The notes below the pieces were generated by a model. The model saw only the letters and a list, made by a program, of their open reading frames with translations, was not told the DNA's origin and made no database searches. Both the position numbers and the translations under genes were made by a program. This document shows, in pieces, positions 44,935 to 57,622 of a stretch of 64,000 bases of DNA (positions are counted from its first letter, which is position 1; each line of letters begins with the position of its first letter). Source of the stretch: Portulaca oleracea (lineage: Eukaryota > Streptophyta > Magnoliopsida > Caryophyllales > Portulacaceae); the NCBI GenBank assembly GCA_029582165.1, contig CM055892.1, positions 2,265,347 to 2,329,346 on the forward strand, written 5' to 3'.

Positions 44935-45355
44935 AAATTTCAGTTGTCTGGCATTCCACCTGCCCCAAGGGGTGTGCCACAAATCGAGGTGACCTTCGAA
45001 GTAGACGCCAACGGCATCCTCCACGTAACAGCGGAGGACAAGGCGGCCAAGAACAAACAGACCATAACCATAACGAACGACAAGGGTCGTCTAAGCCAAG
45101 AAGAGATCGACCGAATGGATCGACCGAATGGTGAGGAAGGCCGAGGAGTTTGCTGAGGAGGACACGAAGGTGAAGGAAAGAGCAGATGCGAGGAACAAGC
45201 TGGAGACGTACATCTACAACATGAGGAGCACGATCGAGAACAAGGACAAATTGGCCAACAAGATTGAGTCGAAAGACAAATAAAAATCGAGGCCGCTCTG
45301 AAGGAGGGACTCGAGTGGCTCGATGATAACCAGAACGCCGACAAGGAGGAATCAG
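44935..45355 (+). pseudogene. Captured BiP/HSP70 fragment (substrate-binding and lid region)
   Basis: Reads [71 protein letters not shown] and [14 protein letters not shown], in the order of the C-terminal half of ER HSP70 (BiP). A 13-bp tandem duplication near 45107-45132 (GATCGACCGAATG twice) shifts the frame, and TAA near 45281 interrupts it. It lacks the ATPase domain and the C-terminal retention signal. Antisense relative to the carrying element. Non-functional. Confidence 0.9.
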
Positions 45356-45432
45356 AGAAGTCGATGAAAGACCGCCATTCTTTGGAAACGCAACGGAATT
45401 GGAGGAGTACGACTGGGTCGCCAGCGAGGAGT
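45345..45432 (-). pseudogene. Captured F-box-like fragment
   Basis: The minus strand reads [20 protein letters not shown] followed by RSFIDF, matching the second half of the plant F-box motif (LP-KSLL-FRCVSK-W-SLI). It lies between the BiP and Rab pieces. Only about 29 residues, so identity is likely but not certain. Confidence 0.55.
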
Positions 45433-45433
45433 A

Positions 45434-45682
45434 TGCGCTTGTAACTTCCCTGTACCTTTCTCGGCCGGCGGTATCCCAAATCTGAGCCTTGACAACCTTC
45501 TGATCAATGACAAGAGTTTTGGTCTGAAATTCAACCCCAATCGTAGCGTTAGAATTGACGCTAAACTCATTTATGGCAAATCGCGCTAAAAGCTGCAATT
45601 TACCAACTGCGTAATCCCCAATCAACACCACCTTGAACACATAATCAGTCTTTTGGCTGAAATCCCCATAAAGATTCAACAT
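45434..45682 (-). pseudogene. Captured RabA (Rab11-type) small GTPase N-terminal fragment
   Basis: From an ATG at 45682: [40 protein letters not shown], then [15 protein letters not shown] (switch I region) and [19 protein letters not shown]. This is the first ~80 residues of a plant RabA GTPase. The P-loop GDSAVGKS is altered to GDYAVGKL and the switch II Gln to Arg, so it would not be a working GTPase; it stops at the junction with F-box-like sequence. Same strand as the carrying element. Confidence 0.9.
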
Positions 45683-46432
45683 TCCCTCATGTACATCGTC
45701 CTTTAGGATAGTATTGCATGATCCAATTCGATTTAAATAAAATCGAATCGATCTGGACAAGAAAACGAAAGAAATTGGGGAATTCCTTTGATTTCAATGT
45801 TCCAATCGATGTCCGATTGAAAGAGAGAAGAATTTGGAGCGGGGGTTGTAGATCTGGAGATAGGTTTTAAGGTTTGCGGTGCAAGAAAATCTAAAAATTG
45901 GGATGCATGATGATGATGATGATGGTGATGAGGAACAACCGTAGAAAGGAGATAGAGAGAGAAAGTGAGGGAAGGAGGAAGGGGATTCTCTTGGAGTGGA
46001 GCTTTGTAGCGGCGGAGAGTTTGATGAGGCTGTCGCCAATGACGATGGCGGAAGAGATGGAGTGGCGGAGTTGCCGGCGGTGGTCGCTGGAGAGACGAGA
46101 GAGAGGTAGAAGAAGATGATGGAAGATATTGAAATGGAGGAAGAATAAGTGAATGAGGGGAAGAGGAAGAAGAAGGAAACACATCGCAGGAATTACACCT
46201 GCTCTGATACCATGTTAAATTTCACTCAATTTGGTGAAACTAAAAGAGAGAAGAGGGAGAGAGATTTGAGAAATGATATTATTGATGAATCTCAACTCAA
46301 GAAATACAAGGGGGAGAGGTAGGTTATATATAACCAACCTCCCTAACAAACCAAGAAACAAGATAAAAGAAAACAAAGAAATAAAATTGTGAACAAATTG
46401 GAAATACAAGATTTACTAATCCTAACACTAGT

Positions 46433-48161
46433 TGTGTATAATGTTGAGTTCTATTTTGGGATTCAGTACTATATTTGGTGTTTGGGATTGTTGAATGGTT
46501 TGTAAAGTCTTGTACTTTGGTATGAGGATGGCGGTAATGCCTTTGGATTCGATTTTCCACTGCACTAATCATTGGGTTATGAGTTGTTTGGACTTAACCC
46601 GTGATTATGAATATGTGAGTGTTACATACTACTATATGGAAATGACCCAAAAAAAATGTTAATTATTACATCAGTTAAAAGTCAAATTAAATAAATAACT
46701 ATTACTACAACACAAACTCTTAGTGCGATTCACAATATTTAACGTTCAGAGAAAATGTTATTGCCAAAAATTATTAAATATATCTAGCGACTTTTAAAAA
46801 CACTAAGGGTCTGTTCTTTTAGGTTGGAATTGTTAACTTCCAACTCCTTTCAACTTCTTCTAGCTTTTACAAACTTCTTTCAATTTTGACTAGTTTCTTC
46901 AACTCCTTCCAACTTCTATTGGTTTTTCCAACTCTTTCCAACTTTTATTACTCCGTGTATATTAATTAAAACAAATTTGAACTTTTTCTAACTCTTTCCA
47001 ACTCATTCCAATTTCTTCCAGCTCTTTTAAGTAATTCCAGCTTTCACAAACTCATTCCAACTTTGATCAACTCCTTTTAACCCCTTACAACTTGGACCAA
47101 TTTCTTCCAACTTCCTTCATTCTATATTAATTAGATTTGCTGAAGGATATAAGATTGAGGTGGGGAGAGAAGGTATGATTTAAATAGTGTACCTTTCCTA
47201 GAAATTTTGAAAGAGCTACTTCCTCCATTCTATATTAATTGTTGTTTTTGAAAATTGTGCAGTTAAAATTTAAAAATTGTGACAAAAATTTCTCAATATA
47301 TATAATGACTTAACTTGTTGTATAAAGTTACTACCATTAAATTCGTAACGAAAAATGTTACCCTAAAAGTAAAACGTCGCTATTATTAACAAAATATTAT
47401 GTAACAAATTATTAACTAAAAAGCGATATTGGATATGTGATAGCCAACTAAGTAGTTTTTAAAATAAAGTAGGACTCCACTGACATGACATATAACCAAT
47501 TACTCTATCTATATCGAATCACTTGCATTAAAGTTTTTTTTTATGACCACTTACATTAAAGTTTATTTAACGTAGTTAAAAAAAAGGACTAATTAGGGTT
47601 TTACCCTTTGAAGTTTTGAGAAAGTAGGATTTTGCCCCACATATTTTAGAAATTAGGTTTACCCCACATCAACTTAAACGTATAATTATTTTACTTTTAT
47701 CCGGCGAAAGACAAAATTACCCTTGTTGAAGAGCGTAATAAGTTTGAAATGACTCTACTTAAAAGAATGAAAAGACATATTTACCCCTTCTAAAAAACAA
47801 ATACACATTGTTGCCTCTCCTTCATTTCCATCGTTGTTTAGGCTACCCTACCCTATTGAAATATAGTTGGTTGAAACAGTTTGTTCATCTCCAATACAAG
47901 GTGATATTTATCTCCAAAAGTTAGGGTCTGTGGCAAATTTCTTAAGCAATTTTGAGTTTCGTTTTAGTCATTCATCTCCAGAATGAGTAAAGATTTGCTC
48001 TAGAGTGAAATCTGGTATCTTTGTTCGACCATTGTTGAACTCTGTTGAAGACTTGAAGATAAGTGTAATTTGGTATTGATTATGTGGAAAAGATTCAAAT
48101 TTTTATATTCAAAAAACACGACAAAGCCAAAATTTCTAATTTTCGTATTTACAATCACCTA
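46433..48161. other. Intergenic DNA with degenerate CAACTYYTTCCAAC tract
   Basis: 46830-47110 is a low-complexity run of words like TTCCAACTTCTTTCAACTC. Stowaway-like starts (ACTTCCTCCATTCTATATTAATT) occur near 47218, without a visible matching right end. From 47580 AT-rich DNA, possibly old MITEs. No gene recognised. Confidence 0.5.
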
Positions 48162-48170
48162 ATTAGAATA

Positions 48171-49628
48171 GGGAAATTGGAATTAAATAAACCAACCTTT
48201 AGGGGTACTTTGATCTAACGAACCAACCTTGAACATTAATATTTGACGAACTGACCTTGTCATGTTGATTTTTCCAGCAAACAGCCACCGAGTCCAACTC
48301 GTCGGAGATATGATGTGGCGGGGGCGGATGCTTATGTGGCAGTTGTTTAAGCAAAAAAAAAATTAAACATATTTTTTCTGACTTGGATTAAATAATCAAT
48401 ATTTTTCATTTTATTTTAAATCCCAATTCACCCTTCTCTCTCTCCCCTCTCTCTCCCCCCCCTCCCTCTCTCCTCTCTCTCTCTCTCGACCCCCCAGCCC
48501 CGACCCATCCCCACCCACCCAACCACTCACTTTCTCTCTCAACTCCACCCCACTGCCACCGCCGCCAGACTACCGCCCGGACTGCCGCCGGCCTTCCCTT
48601 CCTTCTTCTTCCCCTCTCTTTCCTTTCTTTTTCCCTCTCTCGTTGCCCTGTTTTTGTACCCAGATCATGCTCAAGTTTACCAAATATGAACAACTATAAT
48701 GGCAATTTCACCACAACTGGAAAGGGCTCGGAAGAAAACTAACAAGATTGCTCCCCTTTTTCCCCCTTCCTTTCCACCTCCCCCAAGAACACCACTCCTA
48801 TGTCCTATCACAAATATATATATCAGAACCATAGTAAAGCATTCATAGTAGTGATGGATTGCAAATTCACATATATTGTACAATGGTGTCGTACACTCAT
48901 ACCCTTTTGATTTTGGTAAGTTTGAATCAGCACAAACAAAATTTTACGGGTGTCCTCTGTTGGCTGAGATTGTAAGGAACCTCTGTAGGCTGCAGCCTTG
49001 CATCTTCCGCTGACTGAAGATATAATTCAAGGCCTAGTCGGAAGGACCATTACGAAACAACTACTCATCTGTTCTCTTCAAATTACATAAGTTTAAATTT
49101 TATTTTGCGAGATAATCCGTTCAAACAGGGGTACAAAAACAGGGTAGCGAGAGAGGGAAAAAGAAAGGAAAGAGAGGGGAAGAAGAAGGAAGGGAAGGCC
49201 GGCAGCGGTCCGGGCAGTCTGGCGGCGGTGGTGGTGGTGGCAGTGGGGTGGAGTTGAGAGAGAAAGTGAGTGGTTGGGTAGGGATGGGTCGGGGCTGGGG
49301 GGTTGAGAGAGAGAGAGAGGAGAGAGAGGGGGGAGAGGAGAGAGAGAGGGAAGAGAGAGCTAGAAGGGGTGAGTTGGAATTTAAAATAAAATGGAAAATA
49401 CTGATTGTTTAATCCAAGTTAGAAAAAATATGTTTAATTTTTTTTTTCTTAAATAACCGCCACATAAGCATCCGCCGCCGCCACGTCATAACTCCAACGA
49501 GTTGGACTCGGTGGCGGTTTGCTGGAAAAATCAACATGACAAGGTCAGTTCGTCTAATATTAATATTCTAGGTTGGTTCATTAGATCGAAGCGCCCCCAA
49601 AAGTTGGTTTATTTAATTCCAATTTCCC
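48171..49628. mobile_element. Foldback Mutator-like element (1,458 bp) with ~490-bp arms
   Basis: Flanked by ATTAGAATA (48162-48170) and ATTACAATA (49629-49637), a 9-bp duplication with one mismatch. The arms start GGGAAATTGGAATTAAATAA and pair over about 490 bp each, including a CT/GA-rich segment (48430-48660 against 49150-49370). A spacer of about 450 bp separates them. No transposase. The arms would make a very stable long hairpin RNA if transcribed. Confidence 0.9.
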
Positions 49629-51119
49629 ATTACAATATGACAATACTTCATATATACGAATGATGAAGGTTCCCTATTCTGGTTGAGATTTAATTTTTCT
49701 TTTTTTTTGGGACATTTTTGTATGTTAATAATGTATGATTATGCAAAGGATGAAGATTCGTCATTCATCTCCAACAATTTTTTTTTTTGGGAAAATTTTG
49801 GTGAGTGAAAGCATTTGGAAATGGAACTTTTTGGGGGAATTTTCAATGTGTGACTATTGCTCATGGTATTTTGGTATGTTAATAATGATTTGATTCATAT
49901 TTATGTTATGTTAAATTGATGGGAGTGGACACTTGAGTTTGCAAATTTTGTTGTCAATTTCAAAATTTTAGTTAGAGATTGAACAACAATGAGGAACGAT
50001 GGGAAACTCAATTCAGAATGAGGATTAACATAGATGATGAAGATAAATAGTGGAGTTTTGGATTTCTAAGATGGATCAATTGAAAGATGGAATGTCAGAT
50101 ATTGAATGACCGCAAATTTTAGTATAAGACCGTCTCACGATAAAATATCGTGAGACATCCTACGTGGCAAGTTTTGTCAAAAAGAAAGCACAAGAATAAT
50201 TAGGAGAGTGAAATCACTCTCTTTAATTAAATTAATTAAATTTAAAAAAGGAATAACATAGATTAAGTGAATATTTTTTATCCGCAAATAACGCACACGT
50301 TTTCAATGGACGAATTCCCTAAATACCTTTTGCAATTTGTATATTTATAGGTGACTAATAAACCAGTCAGCGGTGACTAATATTATGGTATCTCGAATTC
50401 GGAAACAAATCACAACAGATCTGTCAAGCGTATTAAAATATATGTGACTAATTTAAATTTTTAGGGCGACAAATATTATGATATCTCAATTCTTAGCATA
50501 TATGTGACCAATGATCACATATATATTTATAATAATGGTTGTCATATAACTATTAGAATGCACACGACTAATATGTGCCTCAATGGTGACCAATTTTCAT
50601 GCTCATTGACGCACATGAACGTTGCTATTGTAGTAGTCATAGTCATGTAACTAATAAAGTCACATGTAAAACAGAAATATTTTTAAATTTTCAATAATTA
50701 TCGGATTTTTAGATAACATAAATATTGCGATTGTAATCGTCATAGTCATATAACTAATAAAGTCACATGTAAATCAAAAATATTTCTAAATTATAGGATC
50801 TTTATAAAATAATATCCTATTAGTTAATATATACGATTTTTAGTAATAACATCTTTAAATATTTGTAATAGCCATGGTCATATAACTAATAAAGTCACAT
50901 GTAAATAAAAAAATATTTCTAAATTTTCAACAACATCAAAGATCTTTAAATAATATCCTATTAATTAAAATATAAGGTTTTTAGTAATAGTATCTTTAAT
51001 TATTTATAGGATCTTTTCAATAGTTGCAAACCAAAGATTTTTTAACAATAATATCAGAATCACCCATTTTGAGCAATAATAAAATACGCAAGCAACACGT
51101 ACTGGTCATATCAAATATT

Positions 51120-54100
51120 TTTTTCAAATAATCGGTATTATTCAAATAATCCGAATCTTCAAATTTTTATAATATTTTATGTGTGACCAATATTTATTCG
51201 AATCTTCAAATTACCAAAACTAAATTATCTAACAAATATGACAAATGTGGAGCCTAAATATACGTTTAAAAAATATTTTTTTTGGAAAATCTATCTATAT
51301 GCAAGTTTTGATAATTTCAATTACGGAAATAAAAAAAATTACCAAAATATACGTTTAAACGTATTTTTTTTGAAATCTTCCAAAATTGAAGCAAATATTT
51401 ATTTTTGAAATTTTCAAATTCAAACTTATATTTATTTCGCAAAGTTTGGTCAATATATCTTATATATTTATTTTCAAACTTATTTTCGGAAATAATTGTA
51501 AAATCCCGAAAATTTTGAATATGTTTACCGTTACATCGTTAAATTGTTATTTTTCTATCCTACGTTTTTTTGTGAAATTTATATATTAACACGTGAGCTC
51601 GTAGGACCGCATAGTAGCTAACAAAAGGTATGGTAGTAATTTTGTGCATGGGAATGTTGCATGGTAGGATGGGTGTTTTAATAATTTTATGTGAGTGATC
51701 CTAAGTTTTATTACAATTGTTATTCATATGGGTATTTTTATTAGTTAATTATTTGTTATTTTAGAGATTTTGGAAAAATCATTACTATAATTAATTAATT
51801 AGTTTCAGCTAGTTTAATTTTCAATTTTTTTATTCTTGTAATTAATTATGGGTATTAAATATCCATCTTATTTTAAATCCTACTTAAATTATTTTTTTCC
51901 CAAACCCTAATCTACCCCACGCCCCCTTTTGTTTATGCGCAAACCCAAAGGCAGACCCTGCCCCTCCATTCTTTCTCTCTCCCGGTGTGGCTCACACAAA
52001 TTGCCACCACCATCCCCACCTTCTCCAACTGCCACCACCATCCATCAATAGCCCCGCTTTCACCAACATAGCCGCCATCGGTACCACCGCAAACCACCAG
52101 CCTCCTCCCTTCTGTCTAATCTCTTCTCCTCGCGCATAAACAACCCCGACTTTCGGTTTTGTTCATCGGTATCGATCCCCTCCCTCACTTTCCCGTGGCC
52201 TCGCTCTTGCTCCAAAACTCCACCGCTGCCTGCTTCCGTCTTGGGCACCAACAGACCACCGTCGTCCGTCAAAACCATCGCCAACAACCACTGGCCCCTC
52301 TTGGACGGTAGAAACCGTAAACCCTACGCCCTTCTTTTTGTATTTTGATGGCTTTGCTACTATTATTATATGTATTATTAGTGTGTTTAGTAAATTTTAG
52401 TTTACTAAATCTTATTTTAAGGGTTGTTTACTGTTTATTTATATTAGCTATACTAAATTCATGTCAACTTTGTCTTTAGCATTACGTTAGGCAGGTGTAG
52501 GAATTGATTATATGCTAACTATCAGGTTTTACATAAAAGATCTTAATATTAACTTGTGTTTTTTTTTAATTTTACTGACCCTTTGGTGTGTTAGTAGGTA
52601 TTTAGGAGAGTTGTTGATAATAAAAATTTGATCTTTGGCGAAATGGTTGGGTTGGATATTGGGGTTCTGTTAAGTTGAGTAAAAATGATCGATTTGGAAG
52701 ATTGTACTTATTTCCTGGTTTATGGTTGGCCATGATAGTTTTATAAAATCAAGGAGGTGTCTTATGGTCTTGGTTAAGTGTCGGAATGTCAAAGCGGGAG
52801 TCTTGGATGGAGTTGATCGGAGTTAGGATTGGAAGAACGAGATAACAAATCGAGTTTTGGGATAGTTTAGTTAAGGTCACTTTAAAATGCATCACTAATT
52901 ATGTAGGAGGTCCTAATTGACGAAATTTGGTTTGGGTGTTCCTTAATGAGTTAGCCTTAATAGAAATTTTTCGGCTCGAGTGTTTGAGGTGTATAACCCG
53001 AGTTATAGACTATTAAACAGGAACGTGTTGAAAGTTGGACCTAACTGTTGGGTATTATTTTTTTAGACCCTTTGGAGTGTGTTTTGGATTTTGGGATCAA
53101 CATGGAAGTTGTAGTAAACTTTCTAAGGTTTCTAGAAAATTAAGAACTACGTCCATAGGATGTTGGAAAGTCGAGTTATGACCTTTACAATAGAGTTGTA
53201 GTAATATGTATAATTTTCTATTTTTTTTATTTGAAAATAAATAGGTTTATATTTTGTTTTATGTAAAATAATTTTTAGGATTATGTGATTATTATGGGTG
53301 AATATTAGGAACCCTTAAATGTTCCAAAGTTTGGGTAAGGTAGAAGGTTGCATATACTAGCTTCCATAGATCCTATTAATTTTAGAATTTTTATTCTAAT
53401 TATAGGTTTGGGTTAGATAACTCGTTAGTGAGCTCAAGTGTGTGTAGGATGAAGTGAAGTGAAGACCACCAGGTAATGTCTATGTCCTAAATCCCGCTGG
53501 GGTGCACTTTAATTGTTTTGTCGATTTTTAAGTTATTTTGTGGTCTGCATCCCGAAGGGATTTTATGATGAAAATTGACTGTCTGTTTTGGATGTCGAGT
53601 TATGTTTTTGAGTTGATTAAAATGTGGGCAGTCCTTTACGTGTGTGATTTGGAAATGGTTTTGGAAATTTGGGATTAGACTGGATTGGACTATTTGAGTT
53701 GGAATGGTATGATATTAAACCTGACTAATAATTCAAACGTGACGTAAATGCGGGTTCGGGCAACACCCCCGAAGACCGGGTTCTGGGCATCCTGTAGGGG
53801 GGTTGTCAAGAGATCAGGGATGCCTGATAAGTGCTACTTCCCCGGGGTTAGTTTTATGCACGTGTGTGAAATGAATGGCCATCCGTATGATTGTGATTGT
53901 GAATGATTGAGATTGGTATTGAGATTGAGATTGAGATTGTGATTGTGATATTGAGATTTTGATTATAGTGAAGTCATTGGACTTCGAGGGCCAAATAAGC
54001 AAGGTCCGCCCGCTTAATAATTCTGAAAGATGGTTTGGTTGGTTGAGAAAGAAAGTTGATTTTGAAATGTTTGACTTGTTCACTTCTCCCTCAAAAATGA

Positions 54101-55850
54101 ATTGAAATGGTTTTTAAATTATTTTAACGGTTAGGGGTAGACATTATTGAGTCCTCCTCATGTTTTTAAATGTTTGTTTTCAGGTGATGCATTCCATGAT
54201 GGGTACGGTAACTAGAAGTGAGGACGATAGATTTGAAGTTAGAAGTTTGATAATAAAGTTTAGTTTATACTCTAGAATTGAAGTTTCTTTTGTTTATTTG
54301 AAGTAAATAATGATTCGTTGTTAGTTTTTCCCTTCTTGCCTTGTATTCCTTCGGGGATATGGCAGTAACGCCCAACTAAAAAAAAAAAAGAGTTTTCCAC
54401 TGTTATCGTTAGTCAATGTTTGACTTTTTTTATTATTGAATTTCCAGGGCGTTACAATAATCCTTGAATAATTCGTAATCTTCAAATTATCTGAATTTAA
54501 ACATATATTTTTTTCGGAATCTTCAAATTTATAATGTTTATGCGTGACTAATAATCTATCATGCAATGACTAATATTGAGTCCTTAGTAAGTTCAACCAA
54601 TATACTAATATAGTCATACACACTATTATAAATAGTCACACGTATTAGCCATCATTTTTCTATCATACAATGACCAATATTGTGTCCTGGGTGAGACAAG
54701 ATTACGGTCAATATTTATGCATGACTAATTTTCTATCATGCAGTTGCTAATATTGTATCCTTAATGTGCCGAGATATCTAAGTTTAACCAATATAATAAT
54801 AGAGTCATACACACTATTGTTAATAGTCATACATGATTACGTTTAAGTATATATCTTTTTTGTAAATCTACCCAAATATGAACGTATAAATGCTTTCAAA
54901 CGTATAAAGGCTTTTAAAAATAGTCAGAAAAGATTACGTAAAAATAGCCAAATTTAAACGTGTATTTATTTTTGGAAATTTCAAATTCAAACGTATATTT
55001 TTGGCACATACATTTATTTTCCAAATTGTGGTCAATATATCTTATATATTTTCAAACTTATTTTCGGAAATAATCTTCAAATAATCTGTAAACTTCAAAT
55101 AATCCGAATCTTCAAAGTTTTATAATATTTATGTGTGACTAATATTTATCCAAATCTATAAATTACCAAAACTAAATTATCTAACAAATATGACAAATTT
55201 GGAGCCTAGATATACGTTTAAAAAATATTTTTTTTAGGAAATCTATCTATATGCAAATTTTGGTAATTTTAATTTTGGAAATAAACTAAATTACCAAATA
55301 TACGTTAAAACGTAATTTTTTTCGAAATCTTCCAAAATTTAAGCAAATATTTATTTTCGAAATTTTCAAATTCAAACTTATTTTTATTTCCCAGAGTGTG
55401 GTCAATATATCTTATATATTTTAAAACTTATTTTTGGAAGTAATCTTCAAATAATCCGTAATCTTTAAATTATCCGAATTTAAACATATATCTTTTTTCG
55501 AAATATTCAAATTTATAATGTTTATGCGTGACTAATAATATATCATGCAATGACTAATATTGTGACTTTAGTAAGTTCAACCAATATACCAATATAGTCA
55601 TACACACTATTATAAATAGTCACACGTATTAACCATCATTTTTCTATCATGTAATGACTAATATTATGTCCTGGGTGAGACAAGATTACGGTCAATATTT
55701 ACGTGTGACTAATTTTCTATCATGCAATGACTAATGTTGTGTCCTTGGTGTGCCGAAATATCTAAGTACAACCAATATAATAAGTTCAACCAATATACCA
55801 ATATAGTCATACACACTATTGTAAATAGTCACACGTAAGCGATCAAGAAC
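51120..55850 (+). repeat. ~1-kb internal tandem duplication, split by the solo LTR
   Basis: 51120-51496 matches about 55070-55440 (TTTGGAGCCTA...TACGTTTAAAAAATA, and more). 54457-54750 matches about 55440-55760 (AATATAGTCATACACACTAT...AATAGTCACACG). The solo LTR lies inside the first copy, so the duplication is the older event or arose independently of it. Confidence 0.75.
51497..54456 (+). mobile_element. Solo LTR (2,960 bp) nested in the Mutator-like element
   Basis: Starts TGTAAAATCCCG and ends CAGGGCGTTACA, flanked by ATAAT (51492-51496 and 54457-54461). The TG...CA ends and size resemble a chromovirus-type gypsy LTR like the one at 19649. C-rich 51900-52330 and a GATTGA/GATTGT-rich run at 53890-53960. 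No coding. Confidence 0.85.
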
Positions 55851-56362
55851 ACCATTCCAACAAATATTATTCTTAACCAAACAAAAAATGCAAAAGTTCT
55901 CATCTACTAAACCTAAAAAGTAAACCCGCCACAGTTAAATAGTCATATAAAAATATCATAGATTTAACATGTATACTAATATATTAAATCAATTTTTTTT
56001 GGTGTTTTGGTTCCAATTTCCTCAACAGCTATGGAGTCATTCACATCACTATTTGCTTGTGTCACATTGGGTTTTTCCTCCTCTGAAAGTGGCTCTTGAT
56101 TCTATGTGATCTTCCCTTTGTTGTAGCTCGCACGGGATCCAAAATAACCCTATCCAAACCTGTATTAAGACTAAATAGTCATTACACATTTAACCCTATC
56201 CAAAATTTCGAAATGATCATATTTATTACAACAATAGTATCCTTATTAAGCCTAAATAGTCATTACGCATTTAAGATTCACATTATTAGTGTGTCTATTA
56301 CACAATAGTATCCTTATTGTGAAAAAAAAACGACAATTTCAAAAATCCGAAGAGTAGTAGAT

Positions 56363-57376
56363 CAAAAAATTACTCGAAGGTACCCTATTTTTTAGGGAAA
56401 CTATTTGGTACCCAACTTTCCAAAACTCATTTTGGGGTACCCTAAATTTTTGAGTTAGTAATTATAAGGTACTTTTCCGGTCAAAATGTGATTGGTTATG
56501 TCGAATGACCAAAATGCCCTTACTTATTCAAAATGAAAGACAATGTTGCCCTTGCTTGCAAATTCTTCCACGGCGCATTCATCATCCATGGCCTTCTGGC
56601 AAGATCCGATTGCCCGACCATCCCCACGGCAATGGAGCACAAGATCCCTGTCCCAAAGTCGAGGGTTTCTGCCAGATTTGCACAAATTCAATTCAAAAGG
56701 CTTCTGAAGAGAACATGCTCATGCACTTGAAATTCATCATCATTAATAGTTACATATGATTGACTTTAATTGATTATCAATATTTAGTAAGTATAAACAG
56801 TCATCCATAAACAAGAATCAAGAAAATTAATTTTGCATGAATGAATATAGTAATTCGTTGCTTTTTCAACTTGAGTTGGTTCTAATTAAGCTCCATAACT
56901 ATCAACTGCATCATCACTTGAGACAAACATTACAATACCCAGAAGATAGAGGGACAATGTTGAACCACCATCCATTAATGCTGGCTGTCAAATGCTTGTA
57001 TTTGGTTTTAAATACTTCCAGACTTTTGAGATTTTTCTGTCAATTCTTCTTGATATCTTGAAGTTCTTCTTCATCAGTTGTGCTTTAATGGCTTCCGATA
57101 GAAAGTGTAAGAGAGAGAGAGAGAGACTAGCAGATTAATGGAGATGGGGAATAACTGAAGAAGGTGAAGAATAATAATAATAAGGGTATTTTAGGTAACT
57201 CAAGTAGATAATTCATTTCCCATCTAAAATATACCGGAAACTTCAACAGTTTGGTCGGAAAAGTACCTTATAATTACTAACTCAAAAAATAAGGGTACCC
57301 CAAAATTAGTTTTGAAAAGTTGGGGTACCTGAAAAACATTTCACCAAAAGTTAGGGTACCTGTAAGTAATTTTTTG
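56363..57376. mobile_element. Mutator-type MITE (1,014 bp) nested in the Mutator-like element
   Basis: Flanked by GTAGTAGAT (56354-56362) and GTAGTAAAT (57377-57385). Arms of about 110 bp start CAAAAAATTAC and contain GAGTTAGTAATTATAAGGTAC. The interior 56505-57120 is less AT-rich than its surroundings and holds an open frame (56533-56730: FFHGAFIIHGLLARSDCPTI...) that looks like captured host sequence, which I cannot identify. Confidence 0.85.
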
Positions 57377-57404
57377 GTAGTAAATGAAGTTCCTCCATAG
57401 TTTG

Positions 57405-57622
57405 AACATTCAACGTCTCGTACATTCAAACATTTCTCCATTGTTCGAAATTCATGAATTGTTCGAAAATTCACAAATTCGAATATTTAACATCTCGTAC
57501 CTTCAAACATTTCTCCATTGCTCAAACTCACAAATTGTTCGAAAATTCACAAATTCGAATATTCAACATCTTGTACCTTCAAATATTTATTCATCGTTCG
57601 AAAATTCACGAATTCGAAGAAT
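57405..57622 (+). repeat. 77-bp tandem repeat, three copies
   Basis: Copies start near 57407, 57484 and 57560 (ATTCAACRTCTCGTACMTTC ... GTTCGAAAATTCACAAATTC). Lies just inside the right end of the 7.8-kb element. Confidence 0.85.

Larger units (their letters stand above)
44345..46427 (-). mobile_element. Gene-capturing non-autonomous copia-type LTR element (2,083 bp)
   Basis: Two 215-bp LTRs (44345-44559 and 46213-46427) with essentially one visible mismatch, flanked by CTAGT (44340-44344 and 46428-46432). On the minus strand the LTR starts TGTTAGGATTAG; the PBS TGGTATCAGAGC (46212-46201), complementary to initiator tRNA-Met, abuts the right LTR, and the PPT (TTTGAGGGGGGG) abuts the left LTR. 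No gag or pol is present. Instead the interior carries fragments of a BiP/HSP70 gene, an F-box-like segment and a RabA GTPase, so it must be moved by another copia element. Confidence 0.92.

Noticed and set aside
45733..46184. Minus-strand Ser/Pro-rich frames as a protein
   Set aside because: Low-complexity frames in the leader of the gene-capturing copia element; two frames are open equally, none with a recognisable domain.
47218..47580. Complete Stowaway MITE
   Set aside because: A left-end-like sequence is present but no matching right end was found.
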